A stretch of DNA of 64,000 bases from a virus, in the IMG/VR virus record IMGVR_UViG_3300042468_000790, positions 1 through 64,000 of that record. The stretch is one strand, 5' to 3'. Numbering within the stretch: the stretch's first letter is position 1; each line of letters starts with the position of its first letter. Below, in pieces: positions 48,885-58,736 of the stretch. A program made the position numbers and the translations under genes. Below the pieces are notes generated by a model. That model worked only from the letters and a program-made list of their open reading frames with translations, did no database searches and was not told the origin of the DNA.

Positions 48885-50062
48885 AACTTGAATCCGGAGA
48901 AAGTGTCGGGTTTTACATCAGACTTAATACCTCCAACCAAATATGAAGTTATCTCTGATTCTTGTGGTGCTATTTGTACTTCTCTTGAATTCAACCAGTG
49001 TGAGGTCCAAGGAAGAGGATTATTCTTCGCAGGAATATCATAAAGTGGGCGAAGACCAATTGCCTTCATTCTGCGGTTGGCAGTCCATTCAACATACTGG
49101 CAAAGAAGTTTATCATTCAGTCCGATCATAGAACCATCCTTGAACAAATATTCTGCCCAGAGTTTTTCTTGATTGACTGCATTCTCAAAAGTCTTATAGA
49201 CCCACTGCTCTTCTTCCTGTGAGATTTTCTTCATATCTGGGTCATCACCTTCCTTCCACTTGTTGAGGATGTTCTGGGTAATGACTAGGTGCTGACTCTC
49301 ATCACGGGCAATTAGACCGATGATTTTTGCACTTCCTTCCATAAGTTTGAGTTCGCCAAATGCAAAACTGCAAGCGAAACTGACGTAAAAGCGAATACCT
49401 TCAAGAATATTAACGTTTGCAACTGCTCTGAAAAGTTTTCGTTTGAGTTCATATCTTTCTGCCTGTGCGTAGGGAACTGATTCTTGGGCATGTTTCCAAA
49501 GTTCAGAAGTTCCATAATGATGGGCACTATTGATGAAATCATTATATGCTTCGGTGACACTCACGGCACGTTCTAGGATTCTTTCATCACGAAGAATTGT
49601 ATCAAAGACATCCGCAGGGTCCGAATAAACATTCTTAATGATATAGGTATATGAGCGACTATGAATCATCTCCATAAACTCCCAGACCTTCATACACGCT
49701 TCCAGTTCAGGAAGAGAGCAGTAGGGAGCAAATGCCATACCAGGACCTCTTCCCTGAACCGAATCAAGCATAATCTGATATTTCAGATTACTCGTAAAAA
49801 TATGTTTTTGTTCCTGGCGTAATGTTTGATAATCACCACGATCTTTTTGTAAGGAGATTTCTTCGGGTCTCCAAAAGTATCCAAGTTGTTGTTGAGTTAA
49901 TTTATCAAAGATTGGATACTTGTAAGAATCATAACGCTGAATGCCCAGAGGTGCTCCAAAAAACATCGGTTGCTTTTTAGTATCTACCTCCTGAGAGTTA
50001 AAAACTGTCATTTGATTGACCACATTTTTCTCCTCTAGTTTTGTTTTAAAGTTAAAATCCAT
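48881..50062 (-). CDS. nrdB: Ribonucleotide reductase small subunit, class Ia
   Basis: 393 residues. FWRPEEISLQKDRGDY carries the first iron Asp, EFMEMIHSRSYTYII has the Glu and His ligands and the radical Tyr, and IARDESQHLVI has the later Glu and His. It houses the diiron-tyrosyl radical needed by NrdA to make dNTPs for phage DNA synthesis. Confidence 0.95.
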   Translation of the reverse strand: MDFNFKTKLEEKNVVNQMTVFNSQEVDTKKQPMFFGAPLGIQRYDSYKYPIFDKLTQQQLGYFWRPEEISLQKDRGDYQTLRQEQKHIFTSNLKYQIMLDSVQGRGPGMAFAPYCSLPELEACMKVWEFMEMIHSRSYTYIIKNVYSDPADVFDTILRDERILERAVSVTEAYNDFINSAHHYGTSELWKHAQESVPYAQAERYELKRKLFRAVANVNILEGIRFYVSFACSFAFGELKLMEGSAKIIGLIARDESQHLVITQNILNKWKEGDDPDMKKISQEEEQWVYKTFENAVNQEKLWAEYLFKDGSMIGLNDKLLCQYVEWTANRRMKAIGLRPLYDIPAKNNPLPWTSHWLNSREVQIAPQESEITSYLVGGIKSDVKPDTFSGFKL

Positions 50063-50107
50063 AATTTTTTTTCTCCAAATTAACTCACACTTTTATATTT
50101 ACTCAGG

Positions 50108-52408
50108 TCAGATTTTGCAACTTTCACAGTCGTCTTCATCAGAACTCATAATATCATACAGGAGGGATTGAAGTTCTTCTTTAGATTCTTCAACCACTTC
50201 ATCAGTCTTAATATCATAAGTATTCTGATAATAACTTGTTTTCCAACCTAGTTTATAAGTTGTAAGAAGGTCTTGTGCCATTACCGACACAGGTACTTCA
50301 TTATTGGGATAATTTTCTGGATTATACGACCAGTTTCCAGAAATTGCCTGATCAAAGAACTTTTGCATAACAGCAACAATATTGATATAACCAGTATTGC
50401 TAGGCATATCCCAAAGAAGCGTATAGTTGTTCTTAAGAGTTTGATACTGGGGGACAATCTGCTTGAGAGGTCCTTTCTTTGATTTCTTAATGGACAAGTA
50501 TCCCCGAGGTGGTTCAATTCCATTTGTTGCATTTGACACAACGGAACTGCTCTCCGAAGGCATTTGTGCCGACAGTGTTGAGTTCCGTACTCCATATTGC
50601 TTAACTTGTTCCCTAAGACTATCCCAATCATACTTTAAGTTATTCGGAACAATTTCATCAACATCCTTCTTGTATGTATCAATCGGTAGAATACCCTGAC
50701 CATACTTAGTACGATGAGAATACTCACAGGCACCTTTTTCTTTCGCAAGATTTACGGTTGCCTTAATCAGATAATATTGGAATGCCTCACTCAAGTCGTG
50801 TACTAGTTTCCAGGCACCAGGGTCTCCATAGTTTTCTCCATTCTTGGCAAGATAGTGTGCCAGACCAATATAACCTATCCCAAGTGATCGGCGCCTCTTG
50901 GTGAAGTTCTCTGCTGCCTTTACGGGGTAATTTTGATAGTCAATAATCTCATCCAAAGCACGAACAGAAAGATCGCAAAGTTCTTTCATATCATCAAAGT
51001 GCTTTAATTTTCCAACATTTATCGCAGATAGAATACAAGTTGCGACTTCTCCATTCTCATCATCAATATGCTGTATTGGAGTCGTGGGTTCGGTGATCTC
51101 CATACAAAGGTTACTCATATTAACCTTATCCAGATAAGAACTATGAGAGTTGCAGTGGTCAATATTCATAATGTAAATACGACCGGTCTCTGCTCTTTCC
51201 TTCAGAAGATCCAGAAAAAGTTCTTGTGCTCCAATAGTTTTTCTTGGAATAGACTCATCTTGCTCCGCATTTACATATATCTCATCGAATGAATCTGTAC
51301 CAAAAGCATCATACAATCCGGGAACTGAGTGTGGGGAGAAAAGTGTGATCTCCTGATTCTTGATGAATCTTTCATAGAACAGTTTGGATATTTGAATTCC
51401 ATAATCCAATTTACGAACACGATTATCTTCAGTTCCTTTGTTATTTTTGAGAACTAGAATGTCTTCTATTTCTTGGTGCCAGATAGGAAAGAAAACTGTA
51501 GCAGAACCACCTCTGATGCCGTTCTGAGTGCAGCATCGGACAGTTGCCTCAAACTTCTTAAGGAAGGGCACCACGCCTGTGTGTTGTACCTCTCCGCCTC
51601 TGATTTTGCTGTTGATGCCACGTATTCTACCAGCGTTAATGCCGATACCAGCCCTTTGTGAGACATATTTACCAATAGCCACATCGCTGCTAAAGATGCT
51701 ATCGAGGGTGTCATCAACATCAACGAGAACACAAGATGCAAATTGACGAAGTGGAGTTCTGACTCCTGCCATAATCGGCGTTGGGATGTTGATTTTGTGT
51801 TTGCTGATTGCGTCATAATATTTTTTAACGTAATCCAAACGAGTTTCCTTTGGATATTTAGAGAAGATGGTAGCAGCAATCATCAGGTACATAAACTGAG
51901 GAGTCTCATAAAGAGCACCGGAACTTCTGTCCTGAACCAGATACTTATCAACCACCTGACGGAGACCCGCATAGGTGAAGAGATAATCACGCTCATGTAC
52001 AATAAAGGACTGAAGTTTCTCAAACTCTTCATCACTATAAAGACTCAGAATCTCGGCATCATAGACACCCTTATCAACACAATTATGAACGTGTTCAATC
52101 AGAGTAGGGCACTCGTGCATACGACCGAATAACTGCTTGCGGAGAGCGAACAGAAGCAGGCGAGCGGCAACAAACTGATAGTTAGGGTGGTCTAGGTCAA
52201 TCAAGTCGCTTGCAGAGCGAATTAGAATCTCCTGAACCTCCGATGTGGTAATGCCATCATAAAACTGAATACCGGACTGCATTTCAACTTGAGATGCCGA
52301 TACTCCTGCTAAGTCCTTACACGCTTCTTCTACCATTAGGTGAAGTTTGTTTAAGTCAAGACCCTCAATCGATCCGTTTCTTTTAATAACCTTTGTTCCG
52401 TTGCTCAT
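50108..52408 (-). CDS. nrdA: Ribonucleotide reductase large subunit, class Ia
   Basis: 766 residues from MSNGTKVIKRNGS (ATG 52408, overlapping the primase stop as ATGA). An N-terminal ATP-cone-like region (1-95), FASCVLVDVDDTLDS, the active-site NLCMEITEP, the radical-path YYQNTYD near the end, and the C-terminal redox CESCKI. No intron or intein is seen. It forms the class Ia enzyme with nrdB. Confidence 0.95.
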   Translation of the reverse strand: MSNGTKVIKRNGSIEGLDLNKLHLMVEEACKDLAGVSASQVEMQSGIQFYDGITTSEVQEILIRSASDLIDLDHPNYQFVAARLLLFALRKQLFGRMHECPTLIEHVHNCVDKGVYDAEILSLYSDEEFEKLQSFIVHERDYLFTYAGLRQVVDKYLVQDRSSGALYETPQFMYLMIAATIFSKYPKETRLDYVKKYYDAISKHKINIPTPIMAGVRTPLRQFASCVLVDVDDTLDSIFSSDVAIGKYVSQRAGIGINAGRIRGINSKIRGGEVQHTGVVPFLKKFEATVRCCTQNGIRGGSATVFFPIWHQEIEDILVLKNNKGTEDNRVRKLDYGIQISKLFYERFIKNQEITLFSPHSVPGLYDAFGTDSFDEIYVNAEQDESIPRKTIGAQELFLDLLKERAETGRIYIMNIDHCNSHSSYLDKVNMSNLCMEITEPTTPIQHIDDENGEVATCILSAINVGKLKHFDDMKELCDLSVRALDEIIDYQNYPVKAAENFTKRRRSLGIGYIGLAHYLAKNGENYGDPGAWKLVHDLSEAFQYYLIKATVNLAKEKGACEYSHRTKYGQGILPIDTYKKDVDEIVPNNLKYDWDSLREQVKQYGVRNSTLSAQMPSESSSVVSNATNGIEPPRGYLSIKKSKKGPLKQIVPQYQTLKNNYTLLWDMPSNTGYINIVAVMQKFFDQAISGNWSYNPENYPNNEVPVSVMAQDLLTTYKLGWKTSYYQNTYDIKTDEVVEESKEELQSLLYDIMSSDEDDCESCKI

Positions 52409-53376
52409 ACTTTCTTCCATTCGTTAAACTTTACTTTTGCTTCTAAACCTGTTCGTGTATTCAATTTTAACACATCCATAACCGAAAGTCCAGCAAGCAC
52501 CATATCATTAATGTCCTTTTGCTGAATAGATTTTGACCAAATCACAACCTTACTTCCACTCTCAATAATCTTATTCATACGATTACAGATTTCTCGATTT
52601 CGTGGTTCATTATCAAAGACATAAACAACATCCTTAAAATTGCAGGATGATACATCAACATCGGCACCACACATAGCGATTCCATTCTCTACAAACTCAG
52701 AGTCAAATGGTCCTTCGACAATATAAACCGTCTCATTTGCATTTACCTTATTGAGTCCATAAAGTTTGGGAATCGAATCATCCAAGATGACGGTAATGTA
52801 TTTAACACTATTCGGTCCTAGTGCTCTTCCTTGAAATCCGAAGACTTCTCCTTCCCTAGTGTATAGTGGTATGACTATACGACTCTCATCCTTTACAATC
52901 CTACTAAATGTAGGTTTTTGAGTATTCACCCACTCCTGAAACTTGTCAGCAAAATAAAACTTTTCCGGATTGAGTTTTCTTTTTTCCAAGTATTCTTTAG
53001 CAATTTGATTGGACGATGCTTTAGGAAGATTTAGTTTCTTTTGGAAGACTGGTTTTGAGAACTCAAACTTTGGTTCTTCAACCACAAAGTTCTTACCAGT
53101 ATGACCTTCCTTAAATTTCTCAAGTGTATATTGTTTGTGAAGAGTTGGGTCCAGTTCTTTGAGGAAGTTATTAAATGATAAACTTGACCCACAGTTATGG
53201 CACTTAAAGTTTGTATTAGTCTTTACGGCATACAAATATCCCCTTGTCTTACTTTTATTCTTTTGAGAATCTCCACAAAGAGGGCAGCGAAAATTGTAGA
53301 GGTTTGATTTAACTCTTTTAAATTTCTGAAGGCGTGACGAAACTAATCCAATATACTTGGAATCAATCAAATCCAT
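52405..53376 (-). CDS. DNA primase subunit (T4 gp61-like)
   Basis: 323 residues. A zinc ribbon CPLCGDSQ...CHNC (31-63), and a TOPRIM domain with YIVEGPFDSEF (Glu), FDNEPRN (DxE-like) and the upstream RIVIPLYTREGEVFGFQGRA. It makes RNA primers together with the gp41 helicase, whose broken gene is at 60494-62983. Confidence 0.9.
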   Translation of the reverse strand: MDLIDSKYIGLVSSRLQKFKRVKSNLYNFRCPLCGDSQKNKSKTRGYLYAVKTNTNFKCHNCGSSLSFNNFLKELDPTLHKQYTLEKFKEGHTGKNFVVEEPKFEFSKPVFQKKLNLPKASSNQIAKEYLEKRKLNPEKFYFADKFQEWVNTQKPTFSRIVKDESRIVIPLYTREGEVFGFQGRALGPNSVKYITVILDDSIPKLYGLNKVNANETVYIVEGPFDSEFVENGIAMCGADVDVSSCNFKDVVYVFDNEPRNREICNRMNKIIESGSKVVIWSKSIQQKDINDMVLAGLSVMDVLKLNTRTGLEAKVKFNEWKKV

Positions 53377-53387
53377 TATAAAGGGTA

Positions 53388-53831
53388 CTATTTTGCTTTT
53401 TCTATTCTAATCTTTTCTGCGTCTGGTGTCAAGACATCCACAACCATACTTGACTGAGAAAACGCAAAAGAAACTATTACTAAAGCACCCGCAACTAACC
53501 AACGAAACTTTGTTACGTCATCAACCTTTTTATCTACAGATTCTATACGATTATCTATCTTTTTTTCTAATGATTCAAACCTTTCGATTACTCTACCGTG
53601 CTCTTCTGTATTTTTATCTTCCATCACCCGAATTCGACTAAAAATTACCTCATCAGTCTTATTAGTATTATCCAACTTTTCTTCATGGACTGCTAACATC
53701 TTCGATATGCTTTGACTAGTCTGTCCCATTATCTGAATGGCTTCATCTATCTTTTTCATCATAACCTCATAGGAAGTAAGACGTTCTTCGAGAACCGCTA
53801 TTTTTGTTTCGTTAGATGATTTGGTAAACAT
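53388..53831 (-). CDS. Coiled-coil membrane protein, 147 residues
   Basis: Start at MFTKSSNETKIAVLEERL (ATG 53831). Residues 10-110 are a long coiled coil. One transmembrane segment follows (FRWLVAGALVIVSFAFS) with a short tail. Looks like a phage membrane anchor protein of the haemolysin-XhlA type, possibly a lysis accessory. Not certain. Confidence 0.65.
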   Translation of the reverse strand: MFTKSSNETKIAVLEERLTSYEVMMKKIDEAIQIMGQTSQSISKMLAVHEEKLDNTNKTDEVIFSRIRVMEDKNTEEHGRVIERFESLEKKIDNRIESVDKKVDDVTKFRWLVAGALVIVSFAFSQSSMVVDVLTPDAEKIRIEKAK

Positions 53832-53895
53832 TTTTTTTGTTGGTGGGTATATGGTTCTACAAAACAAAAAAATCAAGTAGTGGTCTTGCTATTAT

Positions 53896-54108
53896 TTATT
53901 TGGGTTTTCTTCTTTGCATTCTGGCAAGATTTTTGAAGAATGGGTTCCAATTCCTTCTCTTTCCTTTTCTCAAATCTACTGGAGGATTATCACCTGCTTC
54001 TACTGTACCGGCAATCTTTCCACCAGCAAGACTATTAGTAGGGGCAGCACCACCCTCACCCTCCTCTTTGAGATTATGAATAATATCAATAATCTTGTTT
54101 ATATCCAT
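53896..54108 (-). CDS. Conserved small basic protein, 70 residues
   Basis: MDINKIIDIIHNLKEEGEGG start, Gly/Pro middle, and a basic end FFKNLARMQRRKPK. ATG 54108 overlaps the upstream stop by one base. Small proteins with this start sit among baseplate and structural genes of cyanomyoviruses. Confidence 0.65.
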   Translation of the reverse strand: MDINKIIDIIHNLKEEGEGGAAPTNSLAGGKIAGTVEAGDNPPVDLRKGKRRNWNPFFKNLARMQRRKPK

Positions 54109-54479
54109 TAGATTTTTTGTAGTTGAGATAGGCACTCAGAATCTTCAACAATTTCGTGTATCTGAGTTTTGGGATATTCCGGTAAACGATTTAAGAACAG
54201 TAAAAAACTTTTAATAGACGGCCACAGTTCCTTTTCTAAGTTATAGAATAATAAAGGAACTGCGGCATCATTAAAAACATTAAAGAGAATAATGAGATGA
54301 TTTAAGATGAGATGAGTTTTTAATTCTCCGGTATTTTTATATCTTTTTAATAATCTTTTTACATATCTTATTCTTTTCAAATCAGACTCAAAGTCCTCCA
54401 TCGTGACTGATTGAGGATTTTCATAATACTTAATGGCAAATAATATATAATTATTCTCATTCAACTCATCAAATCTCAT
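54108..54479 (-). CDS. Conserved hypothetical protein, 123 residues
   Basis: All-helical pattern (LKRIRYVKRLLKRYKNTGEL, LILNHLIILFNVFNDAAVPLL). No catalytic motif. Lies in an operon with a virion protein. A structural or assembly role is inferred. Confidence 0.7.
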   Translation of the reverse strand: MRFDELNENNYILFAIKYYENPQSVTMEDFESDLKRIRYVKRLLKRYKNTGELKTHLILNHLIILFNVFNDAAVPLLFYNLEKELWPSIKSFLLFLNRLPEYPKTQIHEIVEDSECLSQLQKI

Positions 54480-54485
54480 AGGTTA

Positions 54486-55358
54486 TTATGCGTAATCAAG
54501 AGTTGCTGCGTTAGAAGTTGCTGTTGCTCCACCAGTTGAAGTAACCACGGTACGATACTGGTATCCATCAGGAATATTAGCACCGACAGTTGTTGAACCA
54601 ATTCCGACTGTTGCCGTAGTTACATTACTGTAAATTCCACCGTTGGCAAGGTTAGTAAATCCTGCACCAACATAAGAAGCATACTGCCACTGGAATGTGA
54701 GAGGTGCTGTTGGGGTTGCACTTGCTACAACACTAAATGATTGTGCCGCAGTTGTAGAAACTCCACTCAGACTTACTGGTTGAGTAGTAATTGTAATGTA
54801 ACGGTCTGGGAATACGGCATCATCAAGAGCATCACCTGTTGCACCATAAGTTGCGGGTACATTAGAACTAATACCAGACATAGCTACGAGAACTTCTGAT
54901 TTGACTCTTAAGTATCCGTGCTGGTCAATGTAAGTGTGAATCCCAACCCAACCGGCGTGTGCTACTTTATACTTAGAACCAGTTGCGGCGTTGGCAGCAG
55001 CTTCGTATTCATCTACACCATAAACTGCATTGGTTAAACCAGTAGAAGTGGTTTGAATACCTGCGTAATTTGAATCTTCTAATGTATAAACTGGTTTTTG
55101 CGTTAAAGTATATCCAACTCCAGAAATTGCTGCTCCACTCAGATATTGAGTTGTTGCAATTGAAACAACTAGATCCGAAGTAATTCCGGAAATTACTGCC
55201 TGCCCGTATGTACCTCCTACACCAATAACAATTGTAGTTCCAGTTGAAATACCAGCAGCGGTAAATGAAGTACCAGCTCCAGTAATAGTTTCAGTAGAGT
55301 AGTTTACTGAAACTGTACCGGGAGAAAATAAATTGTCTGCCTTGCCCCAAAGAGCCAT
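54486..55358 (-). CDS. Virion structural protein with Ig-like C-terminal domain
   Basis: 290 residues. The first 90 have tail-protein Gly/Thr/Ser repeats (NYSTETITGAGTSFTAAGIS). The domain from about 195 (ITTQPVSLSGVSTTAAQSFSV, LTFQWQYA, GYQYRTVVTSTGG) is a bacterial Ig-like fold. A late promoter precedes it. Probably decorates head or tail. Confidence 0.8.
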   Translation of the reverse strand: MALWGKADNLFSPGTVSVNYSTETITGAGTSFTAAGISTGTTIVIGVGGTYGQAVISGITSDLVVSIATTQYLSGAAISGVGYTLTQKPVYTLEDSNYAGIQTTSTGLTNAVYGVDEYEAAANAATGSKYKVAHAGWVGIHTYIDQHGYLRVKSEVLVAMSGISSNVPATYGATGDALDDAVFPDRYITITTQPVSLSGVSTTAAQSFSVVASATPTAPLTFQWQYASYVGAGFTNLANGGIYSNVTTATVGIGSTTVGANIPDGYQYRTVVTSTGGATATSNAATLDYA

Positions 55359-55389
55359 GTTTCTTACCTATAAAATTCTTTTCTGATAA

Positions 55390-55397
55390 TATTTATA
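55390..55397 (-). promoter_or_regulatory. Late promoter of the Ig-like virion gene
   Basis: TATAAATA fused to the T-run of the preceding terminator, 32 bp upstream of ATG 55358. Confidence 0.8.
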
Positions 55398-55427
55398 AAA
55401 AAAGGAGACCTTGGTTTTGGTCTCCTT
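55397..55427 (-). terminator. Terminator after the 61-residue membrane gene
   Basis: Perfect 9-bp stem AAGGAGACC/GGTCTCCTT, 8-nt loop, T7. Confidence 0.9.
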
Positions 55428-55446
55428 ATTATTAACTTAGTTTAAT

Positions 55447-55632
55447 TCAGGGAGTAGGGTCTACTGCACCTTTTTTCTTAAGATGTGTTTGAATTTGAAG
55501 AATTACAAAAGAAACAATTCCATTTGCTTTTAGTTGTGGAATTGAACCAAGTAATTCGGAAACAACTAGAAGAATAGTTGCTACTGTCGCTTCATTTGCA
55601 ACAATCCATGCCCAGATAAGTCCAGTGGTCAT
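55447..55632 (-). CDS. Small membrane protein, 61 residues
   Basis: Hydrophobic 5-33 (WAWIVANEATVATILLVVSE) and 40-50, with a basic end. Holin-like size and topology but no specific match. A CATAAATA box lies about 25 bp upstream of ATG 55632. Confidence 0.65.
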   Translation of the reverse strand: MTTGLIWAWIVANEATVATILLVVSELLGSIPQLKANGIVSFVILQIQTHLKKKGAVDPTP

Positions 55633-55669
55633 AATTACCTCGTGTGAAGAGTTCTGTTTTATTTATGAA

Positions 55670-57148
55670 CTAGGTTCCTCTAGTATCCATTCTAAAGTCT
55701 GCTGCTGCTTTTCTAGCATTACGGCGTAGTGCTGCTTTACGTTCTAAAGGACTAAGAACACCCTTTTTTCTAGCCTCCTCACTAGGAGAGGGTGGTTTTT
55801 CTCCACTCTTTGGTTCTTGCCTTGAACCACCATACTTCAGGGGTGGTTTATTTCTTTCTTTAACTCTAGGGTCGCCACCTTTTTGAGTTGGTCTACCAGT
55901 CTTTGTATTAATACCGGTTTCTCTTTCGGAACGATTCAGCTCATCAATCTGCTCACCTTCTGGTTCATAAGACATCTTAAGACCCATCAATCCAAGTTTA
56001 GTTCTTAATCTATCCCTCACAGTTTTCATAGAACGGGGGTCTTCCTCTTCACCATTCTTTTTTTTCTTATCATCAGAACCACATTCCATTTCTTCCTTTA
56101 CTTTTTCTGGAAGACCTTTGTGCTTGGTTGATGCAAACTTCTTTGCTTCTTTTTTGGTAATTTCTTTTGCAGCTTGGGCAACTTCAGGACTTGCGGCAGG
56201 TTTTCCTTTTTTGGCAGCATAAACCATACCCATAAAACGCTGTTGTGCCTGACTAACTGCCTTTTCGGCAATCAGTTCACCCTCAAGTTCATTATGTGCC
56301 ATTAGTCCCTTACCTTGTTCGGGAGCAACAACTACTTTATTCTTAACTTTTCCTTTTTTATAATCAATTTTTGTGGTATTAGAATCTTCGGTTTCTGCTT
56401 CGTGAATGAACTCTTCTTTACGAGTTGCGATAGCATTTCCAATCGCACCACGCCTCTTCATTAGGTACTTATCGGACTTATCCTTATCTCCATCATTATC
56501 AACATCACCATCTTCTTGACCTACGGGGTCTAATCCTTTACCTGCCGCAACTCTTGCCGTTTGAGAACCCTTCTTTCTCTCACCCTCATAAGGTTCGCCA
56601 TACTGAGTCATCTCAACGGATTCAATATTTGGATTCGCACGAAGTTGATTAATTTTCTCACGGGTTGCCATTCTCACATAAGACCTTTTAGTATTCTTAT
56701 CGGTTACTCTTACCTTATACTTTCTGTGCTCTGCCGAATCCAATTCTTCAACATAGGTTAGAGAAATTGGTTCTTGTTCTTGCTCGGTTCCTTCAACAAA
56801 AACCTTAAAGAGTGCCTTCGCAAGAGAATCTGATGCGGCACTCTTAAATGCAGGATTAAAATCTTCTGCCTTCATACTACTACCTTCTTTGCCGAATAGT
56901 TTTGCCTTGACCATCTTTCTTTCCTCACCTCCCATACTGCTATTTTGCATATATTGAGAAAATGCCTGAGGAAGTGGAATATCTTCTCTTCTTGCTCTAT
57001 AACGAATATCATATACTGCCTGCTTTGCCTTTTTCTCAGGAGACTTTCCAGAATCTTCTTTTTTATCGTTCTTGTCAGTAGGACCAGAACCGGCAGCAGC
57101 AGGAGCAAATTTTCTTGCTGGCAATTCTTCGGCAATATGATTTTTCAT
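55670..57148 (-). CDS. Large charged protein with DUF3008-like domain
   Basis: 492 residues, very rich in Lys and Glu. DGDVDNDGDKDKSDKYL (about 208-224) looks like a calcium-binding loop. About 280-345 (AVSQAQQRFMGMVYAAKKGK, FASTKHKGLPEKV) matches the DUF3008 pattern. The tail is Arg/Pro-rich. Widespread in cyanomyoviruses. The function is not known to me. Proteolysis during head assembly is conceivable. Confidence 0.75.
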   Translation of the reverse strand: MKNHIAEELPARKFAPAAAGSGPTDKNDKKEDSGKSPEKKAKQAVYDIRYRARREDIPLPQAFSQYMQNSSMGGEERKMVKAKLFGKEGSSMKAEDFNPAFKSAASDSLAKALFKVFVEGTEQEQEPISLTYVEELDSAEHRKYKVRVTDKNTKRSYVRMATREKINQLRANPNIESVEMTQYGEPYEGERKKGSQTARVAAGKGLDPVGQEDGDVDNDGDKDKSDKYLMKRRGAIGNAIATRKEEFIHEAETEDSNTTKIDYKKGKVKNKVVVAPEQGKGLMAHNELEGELIAEKAVSQAQQRFMGMVYAAKKGKPAASPEVAQAAKEITKKEAKKFASTKHKGLPEKVKEEMECGSDDKKKKNGEEEDPRSMKTVRDRLRTKLGLMGLKMSYEPEGEQIDELNRSERETGINTKTGRPTQKGGDPRVKERNKPPLKYGGSRQEPKSGEKPPSPSEEARKKGVLSPLERKAALRRNARKAAADFRMDTRGT

Positions 57149-57168
57149 ATTAAGACTTTACTACTTTA

Positions 57169-58488
57169 CTATTTTCTATACTTATTTATAAACTCCCTGA
57201 TATTGGATACCTTATAACCACGATAGGGTTTTGCTCCGTATTGTAGATTTGTTTCGGGTGCCTCGGGAGTCATATCCGCAACATACTTATAGAATCCAGA
57301 TGTTCCAACTAAAGTATTTGGTTTTCCAGGTTCTCTCATCTTTCTATTCATCGTAACTTCGGTATATTTCTTTGTTTCCATTACATCCTTAATCCAGGAC
57401 TTAAACATCATACCAGATTCGGTTACACAAATCAGATAGTTAGTACCACGACGCAGGATTCTTCCAACAAGTCCGGTATTCAGATTCTCAACTAGTTGAC
57501 CGATTTGGAAGATTTTTTCTGAAATATAATTCTCACGAAGAGTCTGGTAATCAAACTTAGGAGCAATTTCCCAGAGGTTCCAACTTTCATTAATACCCAT
57601 AGATGCTCTTACGGAATCAAATAATTCCTGTGCCGATTTACGCTTCATCTCTGGCGGAAGACCTTCTCTAAACTTACGAAAATCTCCTTCGGCAGCGGCA
57701 AGTCTCATTCTGGAAGCCGACATTCCCTCAACACCTTTGGCATCGGGGTCTCTATCACCGGCAGAAACTACTTCAATATTATCAAAGGCATACAGTTGCC
57801 CGTTATAATTACCAGAAAGTTTCTCAAACTCCTTTACACGGTCAGAACCACCCACAATTCTAACATTCGTATATCCATCATTATGTGCCTTCTTAAGAAC
57901 ATCAAAGATAGTTTTATTTGCGGCATCATTCACAATTCTTTCACTATGAGCAGGAAACATCTGTCTCATATATGAAATCTTTGTATCAGGGTCCAGCGGA
58001 TTCTTTTTCTTATCCTGACTTCTGGATGGATAGATTAGATAGTCTCCACCATCTGCCTGTGATGAAGCAGCGGCAACATCCATCAATTGCTGGTGTCCGA
58101 CCGTAGGGGGATTAAAACGACCAAAAGCAATCGTAAGAGTTCCCTTGGTCTTAGGAACTGGTGGTGGCGTTGCCACCGGTTGTTGAGGTTCCTGTGCTAC
58201 TGGTTGCTGCTCTGGTGCTGGTTCTTGCTGCTGCTGTGGTGGTTGTTGAGCATTTGGGTCATTATAACTTGGAGAAGGAACATCCTTTTCGTGTGGAGTT
58301 TGATTTGGGTCCTTTCCTACTCTCTGTCTCTTATTATAGAACTTTAACTTTCCACCTTCTGTTTTGGCAACAAACTCATTAGTTCTTCTATCATACCAAC
58401 CACCGTGCCCGTCACCCTGCAATCCAACACGCTGAGCTTGGTCTGCTGCAGAAGTTGCTTCTGATATGAACTGAAAGAAACTTTTCAT
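57169..58488 (-). CDS. Nucleotidyltransferase-like protein
   Basis: 439 residues. After a Pro/Gln linker (about 75-110) comes a Rossmann-like nucleotidyltransferase domain: AFGRFNPPTVGHQQLMD (TVGH is the HxGH-type motif), VRIVGGSDRVKEF, and GMSASRMR resembling the ISSTxxR signature. C-terminal domain from about 300 is unassigned. A NadM/FAD-synthetase-like adenylyl transfer is suggested. The real substrate is unknown. Confidence 0.75.
   Translation of the reverse strand: MKSFFQFISEATSAADQAQRVGLQGDGHGGWYDRRTNEFVAKTEGGKLKFYNKRQRVGKDPNQTPHEKDVPSPSYNDPNAQQPPQQQQEPAPEQQPVAQEPQQPVATPPPVPKTKGTLTIAFGRFNPPTVGHQQLMDVAAASSQADGGDYLIYPSRSQDKKKNPLDPDTKISYMRQMFPAHSERIVNDAANKTIFDVLKKAHNDGYTNVRIVGGSDRVKEFEKLSGNYNGQLYAFDNIEVVSAGDRDPDAKGVEGMSASRMRLAAAEGDFRKFREGLPPEMKRKSAQELFDSVRASMGINESWNLWEIAPKFDYQTLRENYISEKIFQIGQLVENLNTGLVGRILRRGTNYLICVTESGMMFKSWIKDVMETKKYTEVTMNRKMREPGKPNTLVGTSGFYKYVADMTPEAPETNLQYGAKPYRGYKVSNIREFINKYRK
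57183..57190 (-). promoter_or_regulatory. Late promoter for 57148 leftward
   Basis: TATAAATA inside the last codons of the nucleotidyltransferase gene, 35 bp upstream of ATG 57148. Confidence 0.7.
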
Positions 58489-58736
58489 TACTTACTTAAT
58501 TTTTTCTTACGAATATTCGCCATTATTGCTTCTTTATTAGCAACAATATAGTTTAATCCATTTTTTCTAATCTTAATATATTTATTCTTTAACAATTCTG
58601 ATTTATTTAATTTAATTTCATTATCAAGAGTAAAGTAAAAATACTTTATAAAATCATTCATTACATCTTTTGGTAATGATTTTTTAGTGGTGAAGATATC
58701 AATAATATTATTAAGAAATGCTTGGAGGTCTTTCAT
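58488..58736 (-). CDS. Hypothetical protein, 82 residues
   Basis: MKDLQAFLNNIIDIFTTKKS, Lys/Asn-rich and helical. Overlaps both neighbours by 1-4 bp, so it is translated as part of the operon. Unknown family. Confidence 0.65.
   Translation of the reverse strand: MKDLQAFLNNIIDIFTTKKSLPKDVMNDFIKYFYFTLDNEIKLNKSELLKNKYIKIRKNGLNYIVANKEAIMANIRKKKLSK

Noticed and set aside
50108-52408. Checked nrdA for an intron or intein
   Set aside because: The frame is continuous and of normal length, with all motifs present.
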